Positions 21,515-33,593 of a stretch of 64,000 nucleotides of DNA are shown piece by piece. The stretch's first letter is position 1; every line of letters begins with the position of its first letter. A program made the translations under genes and the position numbers. The notes beneath the pieces were generated by a model that saw only the letters and a list, made by a program, of their open reading frames with translations, searched no databases and was not told the origin of the DNA. This DNA comes from Ulva prolifera (lineage: Eukaryota > Chlorophyta > Ulvophyceae > Ulvales > Ulvaceae): the NCBI GenBank assembly GCA_023078555.1, contig CM041204.1, positions 5,617,458 through 5,681,457 on the forward strand, given 5' to 3'.

Positions 21515-21660
21515 GTGTGGTAGTGTGTGGGAGCGTGGGGGTGTGTGTGTGCTTGGCGTTGGCTGTGGCTCTCCTGCTGCGTGCGCATTGCGTTTCTTAT
21601 GCTCTCCCTTTTGGTCCTGGCGGTGCTACCTGCCCCTCCAGCTTTTTCCTTTGTAACACA
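21515..21660 (+). repeat. Dispersed repeat, copy A
   Basis: About 146 bp (GTGTGGTAGTGTGTGGGAGC to TTTGTAACACA) recurs in opposite orientation at 28917-29072 with roughly one change in ten bases by eye. It lies just upstream of the phosphatase start. No terminal inverted repeats or target duplication were found. Confidence 0.8.
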
Positions 21661-22054
21661 TTCCGGCGAAGCAAGCGCCGTGGCTGCACCGGTGTATGCC
21701 CCGCGTCGTTGCTCCTACTGGAGACATCATTGTGTCCGCCTCATTAGCGTCGACGAGGCCTGAAATACCAAACAGAACGAGTGTACAAAACGCTAACAGC
21801 CATAAGGGCTGGCATCGCAGCCCAGGAGAGCGGGAGCCGCTTGCATCTGTCGCGCACTGGCGCATTGCACACCTGCCACCTCGGCATCATGCATGAACCC
21901 GCATGCAGTCGATGCCCCAACACTGAAGTACAAGCTACAGTAGATCGATTCAGGCACTCTCCCTCATACCAGCTGCGTTCTACATGGGCATAGCAAACGG
22001 CCCTGCCCTTGCGGAACAGTTGACTCGATGTATGTGTCATGGCATGGAATGTAG

Positions 22055-25000
22055 ATGCTTGGATCCATTCAGCGATGTACATTTGAGCGCGCAAAAGACG
22101 TTCTCGATCTCTTTCAGTTCAGTGATGACCTAAGTTGCAAAATTGCTGATGACACTCTGGAGCTGGTGTTTGAGCATTGCTTCGGCTTTGATGCCCGGGC
22201 CCTGGACGAATCAATAAAGGGGTAAGTGTTATCATCGACCTGAAGTGATGGCTAGTGCTGGCTACGTAATGTGTCTGGTACATTCAGCATGGCGTGTAGG
22301 CTGCAGTGTCTACATGCCAGAGTCAGCGGTGCTTTGACAGATGAGCTGCAGATCTTCCGGAATCAGGCGAATCGAGACATCACACTACTACAAGAGGGCA
22401 TCATCCAGCACCGACTGCTGCGGATGTATCACAAATGTCATTGCCTCGACGAAGAGTTTACTCACTGCACACGCGTATTCCTGTGTCTTAGCAGACTAAC
22501 AACAGTCTCCGACACCTGTGCCTCCTTGAATGCGCACCAGGGTTCCCTATTGGTAGCTGCAGACAACGCTGCGCACAACTTGAAGGGCGTTGTTGAATCT
22601 GTACAGGATTTTAGCGTGCGGGCCTGTGAAGTTGCGACATGCTATTGTGGTGGATAGAGCAGCCAATGGGCATGTACGGATTGAACATTGCAGAGCATGG
22701 CCAGACAGAATCTGTCCTGTAGGCGGTACCGAAGCAGCTACATGCTATGGCACGGCAAGTCAGCGGCGACGAGGGGCCTGGGGCTGGCGGATCCAGCTTG
22801 TCTGCCACAGCTGCTCAGCTCTTGCATTGTGCTCCTTCATGTGCAGTTGCTGCAAGTTTAGTTCACCGAGCTCAGACTCAGGCATGCACCCACAAGCCAT
22901 ACACATGACTCCCATGAATCATCATCAGAGCTTGATTGTGTGCTGCAGGTTGTTGCCAGTCAAGATATCACAGAGAAGTATCTTTTCGACTTCAGGCTGG
23001 TATGGAGATGCATTCTGGAGCAATTAGCTGTTGTTATGGGCAATGTCACTGATCTTTGCACAACAAATCCATGTGCTCTCGTTGATGGCGTCAGAGTTGC
23101 CAAGCTGCTTGACGGAGTGATTGAGGTCTGCGCCAGCTTGCATGTAAATGTCACTGATCCAAAGTTTAACATGCCCAGGTTTGTGGTGGATGGTCGCTGC
23201 TGAGTGCAGGAGGTTTTGCAGCATGTAGCCTTGCAAAGTGCCATGGAACACCGCACGGGCGAGGCCTTGCATTCTGAGGTAGTGTCTCTGGGGATTGATG
23301 AGCTTGCATGCCGTCCAGGACTGCCACATCACATTCTGCAAAGTGCTCAGCACGTGCTCTCCGTAGTCGGGGCTGTCAGCGGCGAGCATGCTGCCTGCCT
23401 AGGTGTGATCAGCTTCAGATGCCTCAGATTTTCAATGCATGAGTATGTCTCCGCATGGGAGAGCGCGATCAGCTGTGCATCCGCCACTGCTGCAGGAAAC
23501 TCTTGTGGGGTGCATCCCGACCCAGCATCGAGTGTTCCACAGCATTGTAAGACCATGATAAGGCGAAGTAGCTACACGTCCCAAGGTAGTGTCCAACTGA
23601 CGGAAGCATCTTGTATAGGTGTGGCTCCTGTCTGAGTCGCATCATGTTGTGCTGCCGTTATAAGTGGACCTTTGTATTGATCTGGGTGTGTGTTTGTTGC
23701 GCATGTTTGGTCAATTGTGCGTTGTCTTGCTTTGCAGAGGATCGGGGCCGTTCTCTGAATTTTTGTTCAAGAAGTAGGGATCAATGTGCTTCAAGTAACT
23801 CTATGATCGGTCGCATCGCATCTTTTCTGGGGCAGTCTTCCGCTCTGTTGGATTGCTCTCTTCCAACCACGGACCGCCATGCCTCTGCGTTGGGCGCCCC
23901 ATCAGCTGTGGCTCGCTCGTCATGCGCTGTGGAACGTAGCGCATGGTTTTTTAATCGCTCCACTGTGTCCTCAGAAGAAGCTCGAGGGTGTCTGTCCTCA
24001 GAAAGCAGGAACAGTGGCAGCAGCGATGGATCCTTTGCATCACAATCACGCGCCACCAGTAGAACTGCATTCCCGGATGTTGCAATTCCCAGTGGCGCAG
24101 ATTTATTTACTATATTCTGTGAACATATAATGGCTGATTCGTTCAAGAAGCATGTTCGGGACCTATTTGAGCAGTACACAAGCTCCAAGGCGCTGCCGTC
24201 AAGCTTGTGTGGCCGCACAATGGATGATGCCTGGGATCCGGTTGAGAACATCCTCGGTTTTGTAGATGCCTTGCCGAAATTCGTGGATACAATTTACACC
24301 CATGCATACCCGTGCCTCCCTGCGGATATTGATGCTTTGCGATGGGCATATGCTGCTGCACAGGATGCACTGCAAGATGTTATTTTCGAGGCAGCCGAGG
24401 ACAAACACAAGATTTGGACATATCAGGGATACATGGACCTTGTACTGGCAGTTCATCGACTTCTTGATCATTGCAGGAGCTTTGGGATGCATAAGGAGTT
24501 CGTTGACAACGTCGATGGAGACCTGCGGGTGCGAAACAGCATGCCATGACGGCATCTGATCCTCTGCATTCTGTGAACCTCATCTCCCCATAGAGTTCGC
24601 CAACAATGTCGTCCCTGATGGATGAGCGTTACGCGCAGGTCGTGTACACAAGCATTGGAAATCTGGCATACCAGTTTCTGATGCTCAACATTGATGGTGC
24701 CACCAGACAAGGCGCACTGTCACTCTCAATACACAGTCAGGATTCAATGACTTGCCTCCCAGATTGCATTGAGCTTCTGCGAATGATGCATCAACAGGTA
24801 CACCTGACCTGAGCCTAAGGCCAAATGAAGGATACCTGTCGACTGTGGCCAGACCACGATAACTGTCATCCGGAACTCTGGCCGCGTGCAGGTGTCCCTC
24901 GCTTGTGCTGCTCCCAGCTGGCCCTTGCTTCAGCTTGTGTCCTCTGGCTGCCATTCTGCTATGTCTACATTGCAGGCCAGGCTCCAGCGCTTGTTCGTCC

Positions 25001-25619
25001 CCGTGGCTCATCACAAAAGTGGGCATTCCATCTGCCCACCTATGGCAGCTCCCTTGTTTGCATACAACATCTTGGCCAAACCGCAGCTTTGCAAGGACAT
25101 GTCCACCCCACTGAGGTGTCCTGGACCTGGTAGAGACTCCTCGAAAAACTCATGGATCGTGCAGCGGTACCACACTCTAGATAACTTCGCAGGATCCCAG
25201 AAGGCTGTGAGAGGGAGGACTGGCTCTGAATCTGTCACAACAGCATTTGAACACCAATACCCGGTACAGTTCATGATAGCAGTGGCTAACACGGCCCGAA
25301 CTATTCACCAGGTACTGTGCTGGCTGCGTCTGAAGAAAGCAAATTAGCCATGATGGGCTTCACTGTCAAGGCCTTGCAGGAGTGCAAAGCAACAAGGATG
25401 AGTATACTGCTCAGCAGTGCTGCGGGTGGTGGTACGCCAGCAGATGGTGCACGCTTGGACATGCTGATGAGTAAGGTCGATAGCAAGGTCGCACAGCAAG
25501 CTCAAGCTTGGAGCGAGCTTGCTCAGGATTTCGTAAAAATGGCAAGACTTTCAGTCCAGACAATTCTTACTCTTGTCTTCAGTGATATCGAGTTCGTCCC
25601 ATTCTACCCAGTAGCCTAA
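22055..25619 (+). CDS. Large unrecognised multi-exon gene
   Basis: The start is ATG 22055, just after an in-frame TAG. Exon 1 encodes FERAKDVLDLFQFSDDL and ends at a GTAAGT donor near 22222. Exon 2 begins after TTCAG near 22289 and joins in frame with MACRLQCLHARVSGALTDEL. Later plausible coding blocks lie near 22950-23200, 23204-23440, 23740-24526 (a Ser-rich linker, then FKKHVRDLFEQYTSS and YQGYMDLVLAVHRLLDHC), 24595-24797 and 25317-25619. The product is mostly alpha-helical and Cys-rich, with no membrane segments or known catalytic motif. It resembles the helical-bundle style of tethering or cytoskeletal proteins, but I could not match a family. Exon borders beyond exon 2 are approximate. 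Confidence 0.5.
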
Positions 25620-25814
25620 CACACAAGATGTACCCAATCCTGACCAACAACATGTATTCAATCGATGTCAACTCTAGAGAAGTAGACAGATACAATCATC
25701 CTGTGATTCAGGCTTGGTTTACGCAGGCCGTGTCTCCAAGGCCTCTTTGAACCTCCTGCGTCACAAGGATGTGAAGCTTCAACAATATATGATGGAAACG
25801 AGCTGGAAACGGCT

Positions 25815-26549
25815 TTGGCCACTTGCCAGGACTATACAGAAGAAGTTGCACACAGCGCTCATCCACAAGTGTACAATTTGTTTATAAATAGCCTCATCAG
25901 ACATCTTACATGCTGCATTGCATATAGAATGTTGCTGAACAGGACACCGTATGACGCACACTGGCAACGTTGCGTACACGTCGGGATGAGTCAGGTTCAG
26001 CAGTTCCTGTTTGTGTACATGCATCATGATCGTGCCACAGGAGAACGTTGTTTGACTATGCTATCTCTCCTTCGCGCCTTATTGTGTGCTCCAGATTCAC
26101 ACACAGCCGTATCGTCGTTCAAACATGTGTGCCTCTCACTCCTGAAGCATGCAGGAATCCTATTTCATATATGGAGCACCTATACTCAGGGTTCATGCAT
26201 GCAGATATCCAATATGTTTGGCACGTTGCCTGTACAATTTGTGTATCAAGCTTGGGAACGCGAGAAAGAGACTTTCCCCACGCGTCAAAAATCGTTTCAG
26301 CCGCAAGCATTGGATGAGCTAGAGGATTTCGAGGCTGTCATCCAACTTCCACAAGCAGAGTATGCAAAAGGTCACACTGCTCCACCAAGTGTCCTCACAC
26401 AGCCTCGGCTTGCGTGGCTGTCTGAGGTACAGAAGGAAGACAATGATGACGAGGGCCAGGGATGTCTTATGCTAGCTGTTGTTGCAATGCTGCGGCGAAA
26501 TTCAGTTTTCTATGAGATTTCATGGGATCTTTCACCCCAGTGTATCTAG
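25815..26549 (+). CDS. Unrecognised helical ORF, possible 3' exon
   Basis: This is an open 244-codon frame with tracts such as FINSLIRHLTCCIAYRMLL and ERCLTMLSLLRALLC and an acidic C-terminus (EVQKEDNDDEGQG). It lies on the same strand 200 bp downstream of the 22-25.6 kb gene and has the same helical, Cys-rich style. It is probably that gene's last exon, although a separate gene is possible. Its tail-to-tail neighbour on the minus strand ends at 26589. Confidence 0.5.
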   Translation: MATCQDYTEEVAHSAHPQVYNLFINSLIRHLTCCIAYRMLLNRTPYDAHWQRCVHVGMSQVQQFLFVYMHHDRATGERCLTMLSLLRALLCAPDSHTAVSSFKHVCLSLLKHAGILFHIWSTYTQGSCMQISNMFGTLPVQFVYQAWEREKETFPTRQKSFQPQALDELEDFEAVIQLPQAEYAKGHTAPPSVLTQPRLAWLSEVQKEDNDDEGQGCLMLAVVAMLRRNSVFYEISWDLSPQCI

Positions 26550-26588
26550 TTGTCGGCTACATGTGCGCATGGTAATTTGGCAAGTCTT

Positions 26589-27716
26589 TTAGAGACCAGT
26601 CTCTGCAGCCCATAAACATGCCTTTGAGCCATGGGCGACTTGAGCGACAGCTGAAGCATACGGGTTCCTTCCAGCTAGACCGGAGAGAGCATGTCCATTG
26701 GCTTGATCTACAAGCTCCATTATCTTTTGAACGCTGAGCGGGTCTTCTATTGATAATGGATATAGTCGTAGCAAAGCGAAGTCATCTACCACACCACAAA
26801 GAGCTGTCGAAACACCATTGAATCGTGACGCAAACTGTGAAGTATCGGCTTCCAGCTGATGCTGCAGATGCTCGACATCAGTCAGTTGTTCAATTGTATG
26901 ATCAGAGGTATCCTCATGCATCGAATCCAACAGGTCTCTCTGCACATCACGTATTCAATGAATGCATGCATGCCAGTGCACTTCAGTCAGCAGAAGCTGA
27001 AGCACGCTGAAAGCCGTCAAAGCTTTTCTGCCTCATCATGCTTTTGATTGCTCAAGCTTGCAGCCTCAGATAAGGCAGCCACACAATGCGGGAGTAGGAT
27101 ATCGCACTTTAGACAGGACGTTGACGTAAGGCAGCTCCAATTGAAGCATGCTTGTCAAGCACATCAACAGTGCTGACAGGTATGTGTGAGGAGTAGTGCA
27201 TAGGTGGCTGTCCACAAGCTGGAGAGCAGTCAAGTTGACGTGCCATTCGCTGGTGAAAGCTTGCACTATTTTTTTGAAGCTATCATGACACATAAAAAGC
27301 TCAGCCTGCCCAGGACAGTCGAGTAGCAAGTACTTGTTGTCTTGCAAGTGCGGCGCAAGCTTATTCTGCAAATAGATTCAAGCTCAACAACAACTGTAAG
27401 AATACAGATGCGGCGTGACCTTGGCCACTCGAGTGGCGCTGCTGCGCACCTCAAGCCAGTCAATATTTTTTTCCAGGTAGTCAAAGCAGTAAGCTAGACC
27501 CCCGTTGGGCCCCAGTGATAATTCCTCTTGGACCTCATCGAGGCTGATCAGATCTCTGATATCAACATCGCATGGATATGGGAGAGTCTCTACGGCAGGG
27601 TCAAGGTTGACAGCGCAGATATCTCGTTTGCAGGTCCGGAGAAAGAGGGACAGCCCATGGCAGCAAGTGGTTTTCCCGCTGCCGGGAGGGCCTATGACGA
27701 GGACTCCAAATGGCAT
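26589..27716 (-). CDS. GPN2: GPN-loop GTPase 2
   Basis: Three exons (27450-27716, 27108-27365, 26589-26939) join in phase 0 to give 291 residues, close to the usual ~300. G1 is GPPGSGKT near the N-terminus, followed by VNLDPAVETLPY. The hallmark Gly-Pro-Asn loop is LGPNGGL, G3 is DCPGQAE, and the base-recognition motif SKRD is formed across the second intron. LQLVDSHLCT and the late PLSIEDPLSVQKIMELVDQA segment match GPN2 rather than GPN1 or GPN3. GPN GTPases help assemble RNA polymerase II and bring it into the nucleus. The introns are short, 84 and 168 bp. Confidence 0.92.
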
Positions 27717-28547
27717 TGGGCAAAAGATCTACGAGTACATCGGGTGAAGGATGCCTGGAAAATGACGGATCGTGGTGGAAAATTCACGTTGCGGAGGAAT
27801 CCATCAACTCCCAGCGACGTCGTCGGTCTGGTGTCTGTCCGCAGTCGGGTTGTGAAAGCTCCGTGATGTTGAATGCCGGAAACACTGTACACGAAAGGAC
27901 TGCGAGCGTGCGCCACGGAGGTATGAGTACTGTGCCTGACATGGCATATACATGCGATGCCCCACAACACGATACGAGTGCATATGCTCACCTGTAGTGC
28001 CTGTCATGTACACTGTAATGCAAGAAACATTCTTTCCATGTGGCAAATGTATGAGCTGGGCTACCGAAGCATGCAAACGGTCACATCGACCTGCCACACA
28101 CGATCCCCGCACGAACGCAGCATATGAAACAGCAGCTTCCTTTGCTGCACGCCTTTGTTCATCGCCGCTGGGCGTCAATACAACTACCAGCGTCCGGCAG
28201 GCGTCCGGTAGGCGACGGAGAACAATTCCAGGACGCCTTCATGGGAACACTGCCGGCGCGGCGATAGACATTCGCGTCGCAAGGACGCGCTGATGGCGTG
28301 CCTCTGATCTGAAGATAACAACATGTACATCGTCCAACTAATCGGTGGAGTCGTGTACCATCGGCGATTCTATGTGCATGTGTGTTGCAAGGACAACGTG
28401 GGGGAGGCAGGTGTACCTACATTACAGTACCGCAGGGACCACGTGCAACAAGAACAGGTACACCATCCACGCAAGCCAACGCCGTGACTCCAGACCACAA
28501 CACCACTCAATGGCTCAGACACCGCTGTCCACCATTACCGCCCGCGC
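27717..28547. other. Intergenic stretch without recognised gene
   Basis: Only short overlapping frames without family resemblance occur. It probably contains the GPN2 promoter next to 27716. Confidence 0.5.
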
Positions 28548-28916
28548 ATGCCAGCACCAACACACTCCCACACCCACACCCGCACACACGAAATTCCTCC
28601 GCGTGATCTGGTGCCTGGACACAGCCCATGTGTGCCGCGGCTTGGGCGTGCTTTGGCCCAGGCAGGCTGGCGGATGACGGCGCTGCTGTGCTGCTATGCC
28701 GCTCGGGGCTGCTCTTATCGGACGTGGGTATGGAGGTGGGGACGGCTGCAGAAGGGGGAGTTGGTTGGCATCTGGGAGGGGGGCCCGTGGCGAATTGCGT
28801 GTTGGGCCAGCGGCGGCCGGGCTGCCAGTATGGGCCGCCGCGGCCGCGCAGGCGGCGGGGTCCCTTCGCGTGTGGGCCCGGGGCTGCGGGCGCGCGCGCG
28901 CGCGCGCGTGCGTGCG

Positions 28917-29072
28917 TGTGTTACAAAGGAAAAAGCCGGAGGGGCCGGTAGCACCGCCAGGACCAAAAGGGAGAGCACAAGAAACGCAACGCGCACGCAG
29001 CAGGAGAGCCACAGCCAACGCCAAGGCACAACAAGCACCCACACACCCCCACGCTCCCACACACTACCACAC
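28917..29072 (-). repeat. Dispersed repeat, copy B
   Basis: This is the inverted counterpart of 21515-21660. It starts exactly where the CG/TG alternation of the first 95-bp direct repeat ends, which suggests that the direct repeat and dispersed repeat belong to one composite unit. Confidence 0.8.
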
Positions 29073-29575
29073 AAACCACACACTGACACTGACACCCGAC
29101 CCACGCACCCACGCAGCCGCACGCGGCCCAGACCCTACCCCCAACACACACACCCACACGCCAACACGCTACACGACCCCGCCGCCCGTGCGGCAGCAGC
29201 AGCCCCATGCAGCGGCCCGGCCGGCGCCGGCCCCACCCGAAAGCCGCCGGGGGCCCCCAGGACCCCCGCCCCAATGCCCCGATCAGGCCAGCCCCGGGCG
29301 CCGGAACAACACACACGGGGGCGCCCCCATCCGCGGACCCACCTGGAACGGAGCACGCCCGAGGCGCGCCGTGTTCGGGGGCCAGGGCACGCGGCCGAGG
29401 CAGCACACTCCGCCGACCAGCGCGTCCGAGCCGCGGACGGCGCCTGGCCCGCGAGAGAGCGACGAGGACGTCGCGGCCGGCTCGCCGCTCAGTATGGGCC
29501 GCCGCGGCCGCGCAGGCGGCGGGGTCGCTTCGCGTGTGGGCCCGGGGCTGCGGGCATGCGCGCGTGCGTGCGTGC

Positions 29576-29729
<154 letters not shown>

Positions 29730-29760
29730 GCGTGTGCGTGTGCGTGCGTGCCTATGGGTT

Positions 29761-30953
29761 AAATGTCTACGGGCTTGTGCATTGCCGTAGGCAGGTCCGT
29801 AGCCTGCCTGACAAGTCAGGAGCTGCAGCCAAGGTCAGCAGGGCTGAGAGGATGGCATGATGAGCAGGCCAAAGGCAGCATCAGGGAACAGCGCTTCAAC
29901 AGGGAGGCATGTGCGCGTCGCTTGCACAGGATAGCCAAGTAGTGCGTTTTGAAGCTCACGTGTGCCGCACTGAAGAGACATGAAGCATGGTGCCATAGCA
30001 CTGAAGTGCATGGGTCAGCAACCAGGCTGTTGCTGCAAAGTACTGTGTACCCCAGACACCTTCCCATGAGGCCAGGAGCGCCATCGCATCCGTCTTGTAA
30101 GTACTGTAGATTGCTCTGGTGCAAGCTGGATGGACGTGTGTCAAACTGTCTTCAGGAGCATTGATGCTCCATAGCCCAGGTGCCGGTGGCTGCATAGGCG
30201 GAAGATTAGGAGGATGCCTCCTGGAATTGTGTCCAGCCTACGCTTTTCAAGACAATCATTCACGGCAGTGTGTGATTACGTTCTATGGACTGCACAGATG
30301 CACGATCCTAGTTTGAACTGCAGCTAGCCGTCCGTGGTGACTGCTTTATGAAGCGCATTGGCTGCCTACAGGTACCTGGCTGCTGTTGGTGACGTGACTA
30401 AACATGGTTTCCAGAAATCTCCACTGTCTGACTGATACTCCGGTCAGGACACCTAGCTCTGCGATTGCAGATGTATTTCAGACCTTCGTTTGCCTCCGCT
30501 GCCACGTCTATGTTTCCATAGATTCAGTCACACACATTACCTCAAAACTCCACACACCGTGGATTGCTTCAAATGGGGCTGCAGCAGAGCTGAGCATGTA
30601 CCAGTGGGGAGGTTGCATGACTCAAAGGGCTTGTGTCTTGTTTACTGTGCATACAAGGAAATGGATGGCAATTCCCGACACAATCCTAACTACAAATTGA
30701 GGTCATACGATCCTTCCAACGGAACAACAATGTTGCATATTCTGTGACATGTGACCACACTGTGCTTACAGTCTGCCCCAGCTTTAACAGCCCAAAAGGC
30801 TACGAGATGCATGCGGCAAAGTCCGCAAACACATACATTTGAAGGACTGGCAAAACAGCCATTTTTGTTATGGACTATCGAAAATCGCTACTGCCTGGTG
30901 CATATAACAGGAACAGCGGGCATGTTATCAACGCAGCATGCAAACCGCGCCCT
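29761..30953. other. Stretch without recognised gene
   Basis: Frames of 65-100 codons occur on both strands but none resembles a known family. The 3' UTR of the thioredoxin gene probably occupies the right end. Confidence 0.4.
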
Positions 30954-33055
30954 CTATCGTGCTGTTGCTTGTGTAGCCTCGATAGCAGAAGAATCTTCTG
31001 CATCATCCATACTAGCAGCAGCGTCATACTGACCATCTGAGGAGAATTTGAGCACAGTAGCGTCATTGGGGGTTGGGAGATTCTCAAACTCAGGCAATGA
31101 CTTCGAAACATCAATCTGCATCAACTTTTGACGGTGATTGGTTTTCATGGTAGCAACTACTTGCGTGCACAAACTGCATCAGGAATGGGCAAACCTCGCT
31201 ATGCCGTGTTTCAACGTCACAGTATGGCATGCCAAAAAGTTCGATGCAGTCTTTCAACCTCTGGATTTTCGTCACTGATGAGCTGAATGCGGCTACCCTT
31301 CCCAAAGATCCATGATAAGCATGGAAGAAAGGTAGCACCTACAGCAGCTATAGTTTATTATTCCTGCCTGCAGAGTGCTCTCCGCGATCAAGCAATCGCC
31401 TTTCTGGATGACAGTGTCATGCAGGGGATCTGCCAGGTACAGATGCCCGGCATCAAGACAGCGTGATCCAGTAGGTGAGCGACTGCACACCTTGACTCCA
31501 AATGTCTTTGCAAGCTCCTTATTGTCATCGAAATTAATTTTCACCACAACAATCTGCACATTTTGGGGGATTACCTCACAGGCACTGCTTTCTAGGCAAC
31601 TACTATGTACTACACTGTATTGTGAAAAAGTCACGAAGTAGAGCCGGCCCTGTCACAAGTTCAACAGACCTTCTTGTGAGGGCACTATGTTTGACAGCCG
31701 CTGATGCGTGCAGTTCAACAGGACAAGTCCACCGACCCACCCTCGGAAATGTGATGCAGGCAACCTTGTCAACATCTACATATGGAAAAAAAATGTGTGC
31801 GCTTCGCATGCCACAGACAATCTTAATACTGTATTGGGGCCAGAACAGTGCTTCGATGTAGATGCCACTGCGGCGTACATATGGCAGCTTTTCATTATGA
31901 ACATATAGATGATTTCAGACATCTGATGACACACCTGAGGGTTTGCCCCGCAGAGGTTTGATAACTTGGGATACAATGCCTTGCAGCTTGCACACCATGG
32001 GGCAAAAAACTCTACCTGCAAACCGCCACAGATAGTGGGACAGACAGTGCCGATTTTGAGATCCGCAAATTTGTCAGGGGGCACCGTTCAGGTCAAACCT
32101 ATGGAAAGGTGACAGGGTGTGACCTTCCAGATGTTGGCCCGCACACACTGTGATAGCTTGTGCTATGCAAACACTGTACGAAACCAAGGAAGCTCACATT
32201 ATTCATCGACAGGCACCGTTTGTTCACCATCCTGGTGCACAGACGGCTGCATGTCAAGAGCACAAGACACAACGTCCACAAACGCCACCGCGTCACCTGC
32301 TGGGAGATTCAAGGAATGATGCACCATTTAGAGAACTGCATATTTAAACCACTTCACATACACAAATCAGTACGGGGTCGTTTGCATCTGTAGGCTTCAG
32401 ATCTTAAACACCGTGCAACTTTTGGCAACCTACCAACACACCACTGAAAAGCCACGATCACGGAGCTTTGATACAGACTTATGAAGATTCGCACAGATGA
32501 GACAAGGAAGGCTCGAAAAAGTGGATTGTTGATGACTGATTGCGAATAAGACGTGGACACAGGGGTGCAGAAGAGATGTGTTTCAGGAATCACATATCTG
32601 AGCTTCTGATGCGCACCAACACAAGGTTATCGGGATGCTTCTTTAAGATGGCAACCTGCACAATGCAGTGCATAAATGCGCCTGGTGTGCGTTGCCAACG
32701 CGAATCACCTTGCACTCTCAGCGTGAGGAAGGATCACGCACTGGCAAGCTGGGCCCGACAATCACTTCAGCACGGCTTGACGTCGTAATCGCCACAAGCA
32801 CATGCGACAGCTTTGGATATCAACGATTCTCGACGTGCGCATTTGTGGTGAGATTCGCACAATGTCCTCCAAACCTGAAGCGTCAAGCAAATTGGGCTGG
32901 GGGCGCTTGAGCCACCATCCGTTGCGTTCTCCTAACGGCACGACTCCGAAACATGTAGCTTCTCGATGGACCACCGGCTGCGCGGTCCTCAGGCGTAGAC
33001 GATGTCCTGGGGCGTAGTGCCGCGCAGCGGAAACGCGACAGCAACTACTGCTCAT
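30954..33055 (-). CDS. ACHT-type atypical thioredoxin
   Basis: Exon 1 starts at ATG 33055 (MSSSCCRVSAARHYA), a Ser/Arg-rich sequence suited to a chloroplast transit peptide, and reaches NGWWLKRPQPNLLDA, like the WW-K...PN segment of plant ACHT proteins. The next exons encode VEFFAPWCASCKALYPKL with the redox pair C-A-S-C, IVVVKINFDDNKELAKTFGVK (ending at a GTGTGC donor near 31490), and VLPFFHAYHGSLGRVAAFS from 31338. The first of these two junctions, GVK|VLPFF, is exactly where thioredoxins have their cis-proline strand. The last exon ends SAIEATQATAR at TAG 30954. ACHT proteins oxidise or reduce chloroplast targets such as 2-Cys peroxiredoxin. The exon between LEDIVRIS and VEFF is not resolved. 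Confidence 0.85.
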
Positions 33056-33593
33056 GGCGCGTTTATGGAATTGACTCAAGGATGCAGCGGCACCTTGATC
33101 ATATCAATGTTTTCTCATCATTACGTCTGTGGAAGATGCACAGAAGACTGGGCCGGCGACCCTGTGGAACTACAAGCGGTACGGACAGCTTGCGCTGAAA
33201 CATAAGATACAATCGTCCATGACTTCTTCATGAGCGCAGGAGGCTTGGTGGATACTTGTTGCCTGATTCATTGATGCTCGGCAGAATGCTGTGGCGTGAG
33301 CATGCATGATACCCCCGCAGGCCGCACGTCACGACTGCACATACAGCCCGAAGTCGGCTATCAGTCTGCTACACTGCAGCGACGAAGGAAGTAGGCATGC
33401 ATGTTCACACACTGGCTATTGCATACGGCAGTCATAATTGTGTGGAGGTGAATCTGCCAAAACCAGAACGTCTCGCGCGTCAGCGATACCAAGCTCTTGG
33501 GACTTCCGGTATACAGACAGCAGGTGCCATGTCGCAAGTAGTCGTGCTTCCACTGGCAGTACCGGGAACGGTGATCGCCTCACTTCTGGGGTT
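33056..33593. other. Stretch without recognised gene
   Basis: This is probably the promoter region of the thioredoxin gene. Plus-strand frames (for example 33397-33753) lack family resemblance. Confidence 0.4.
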
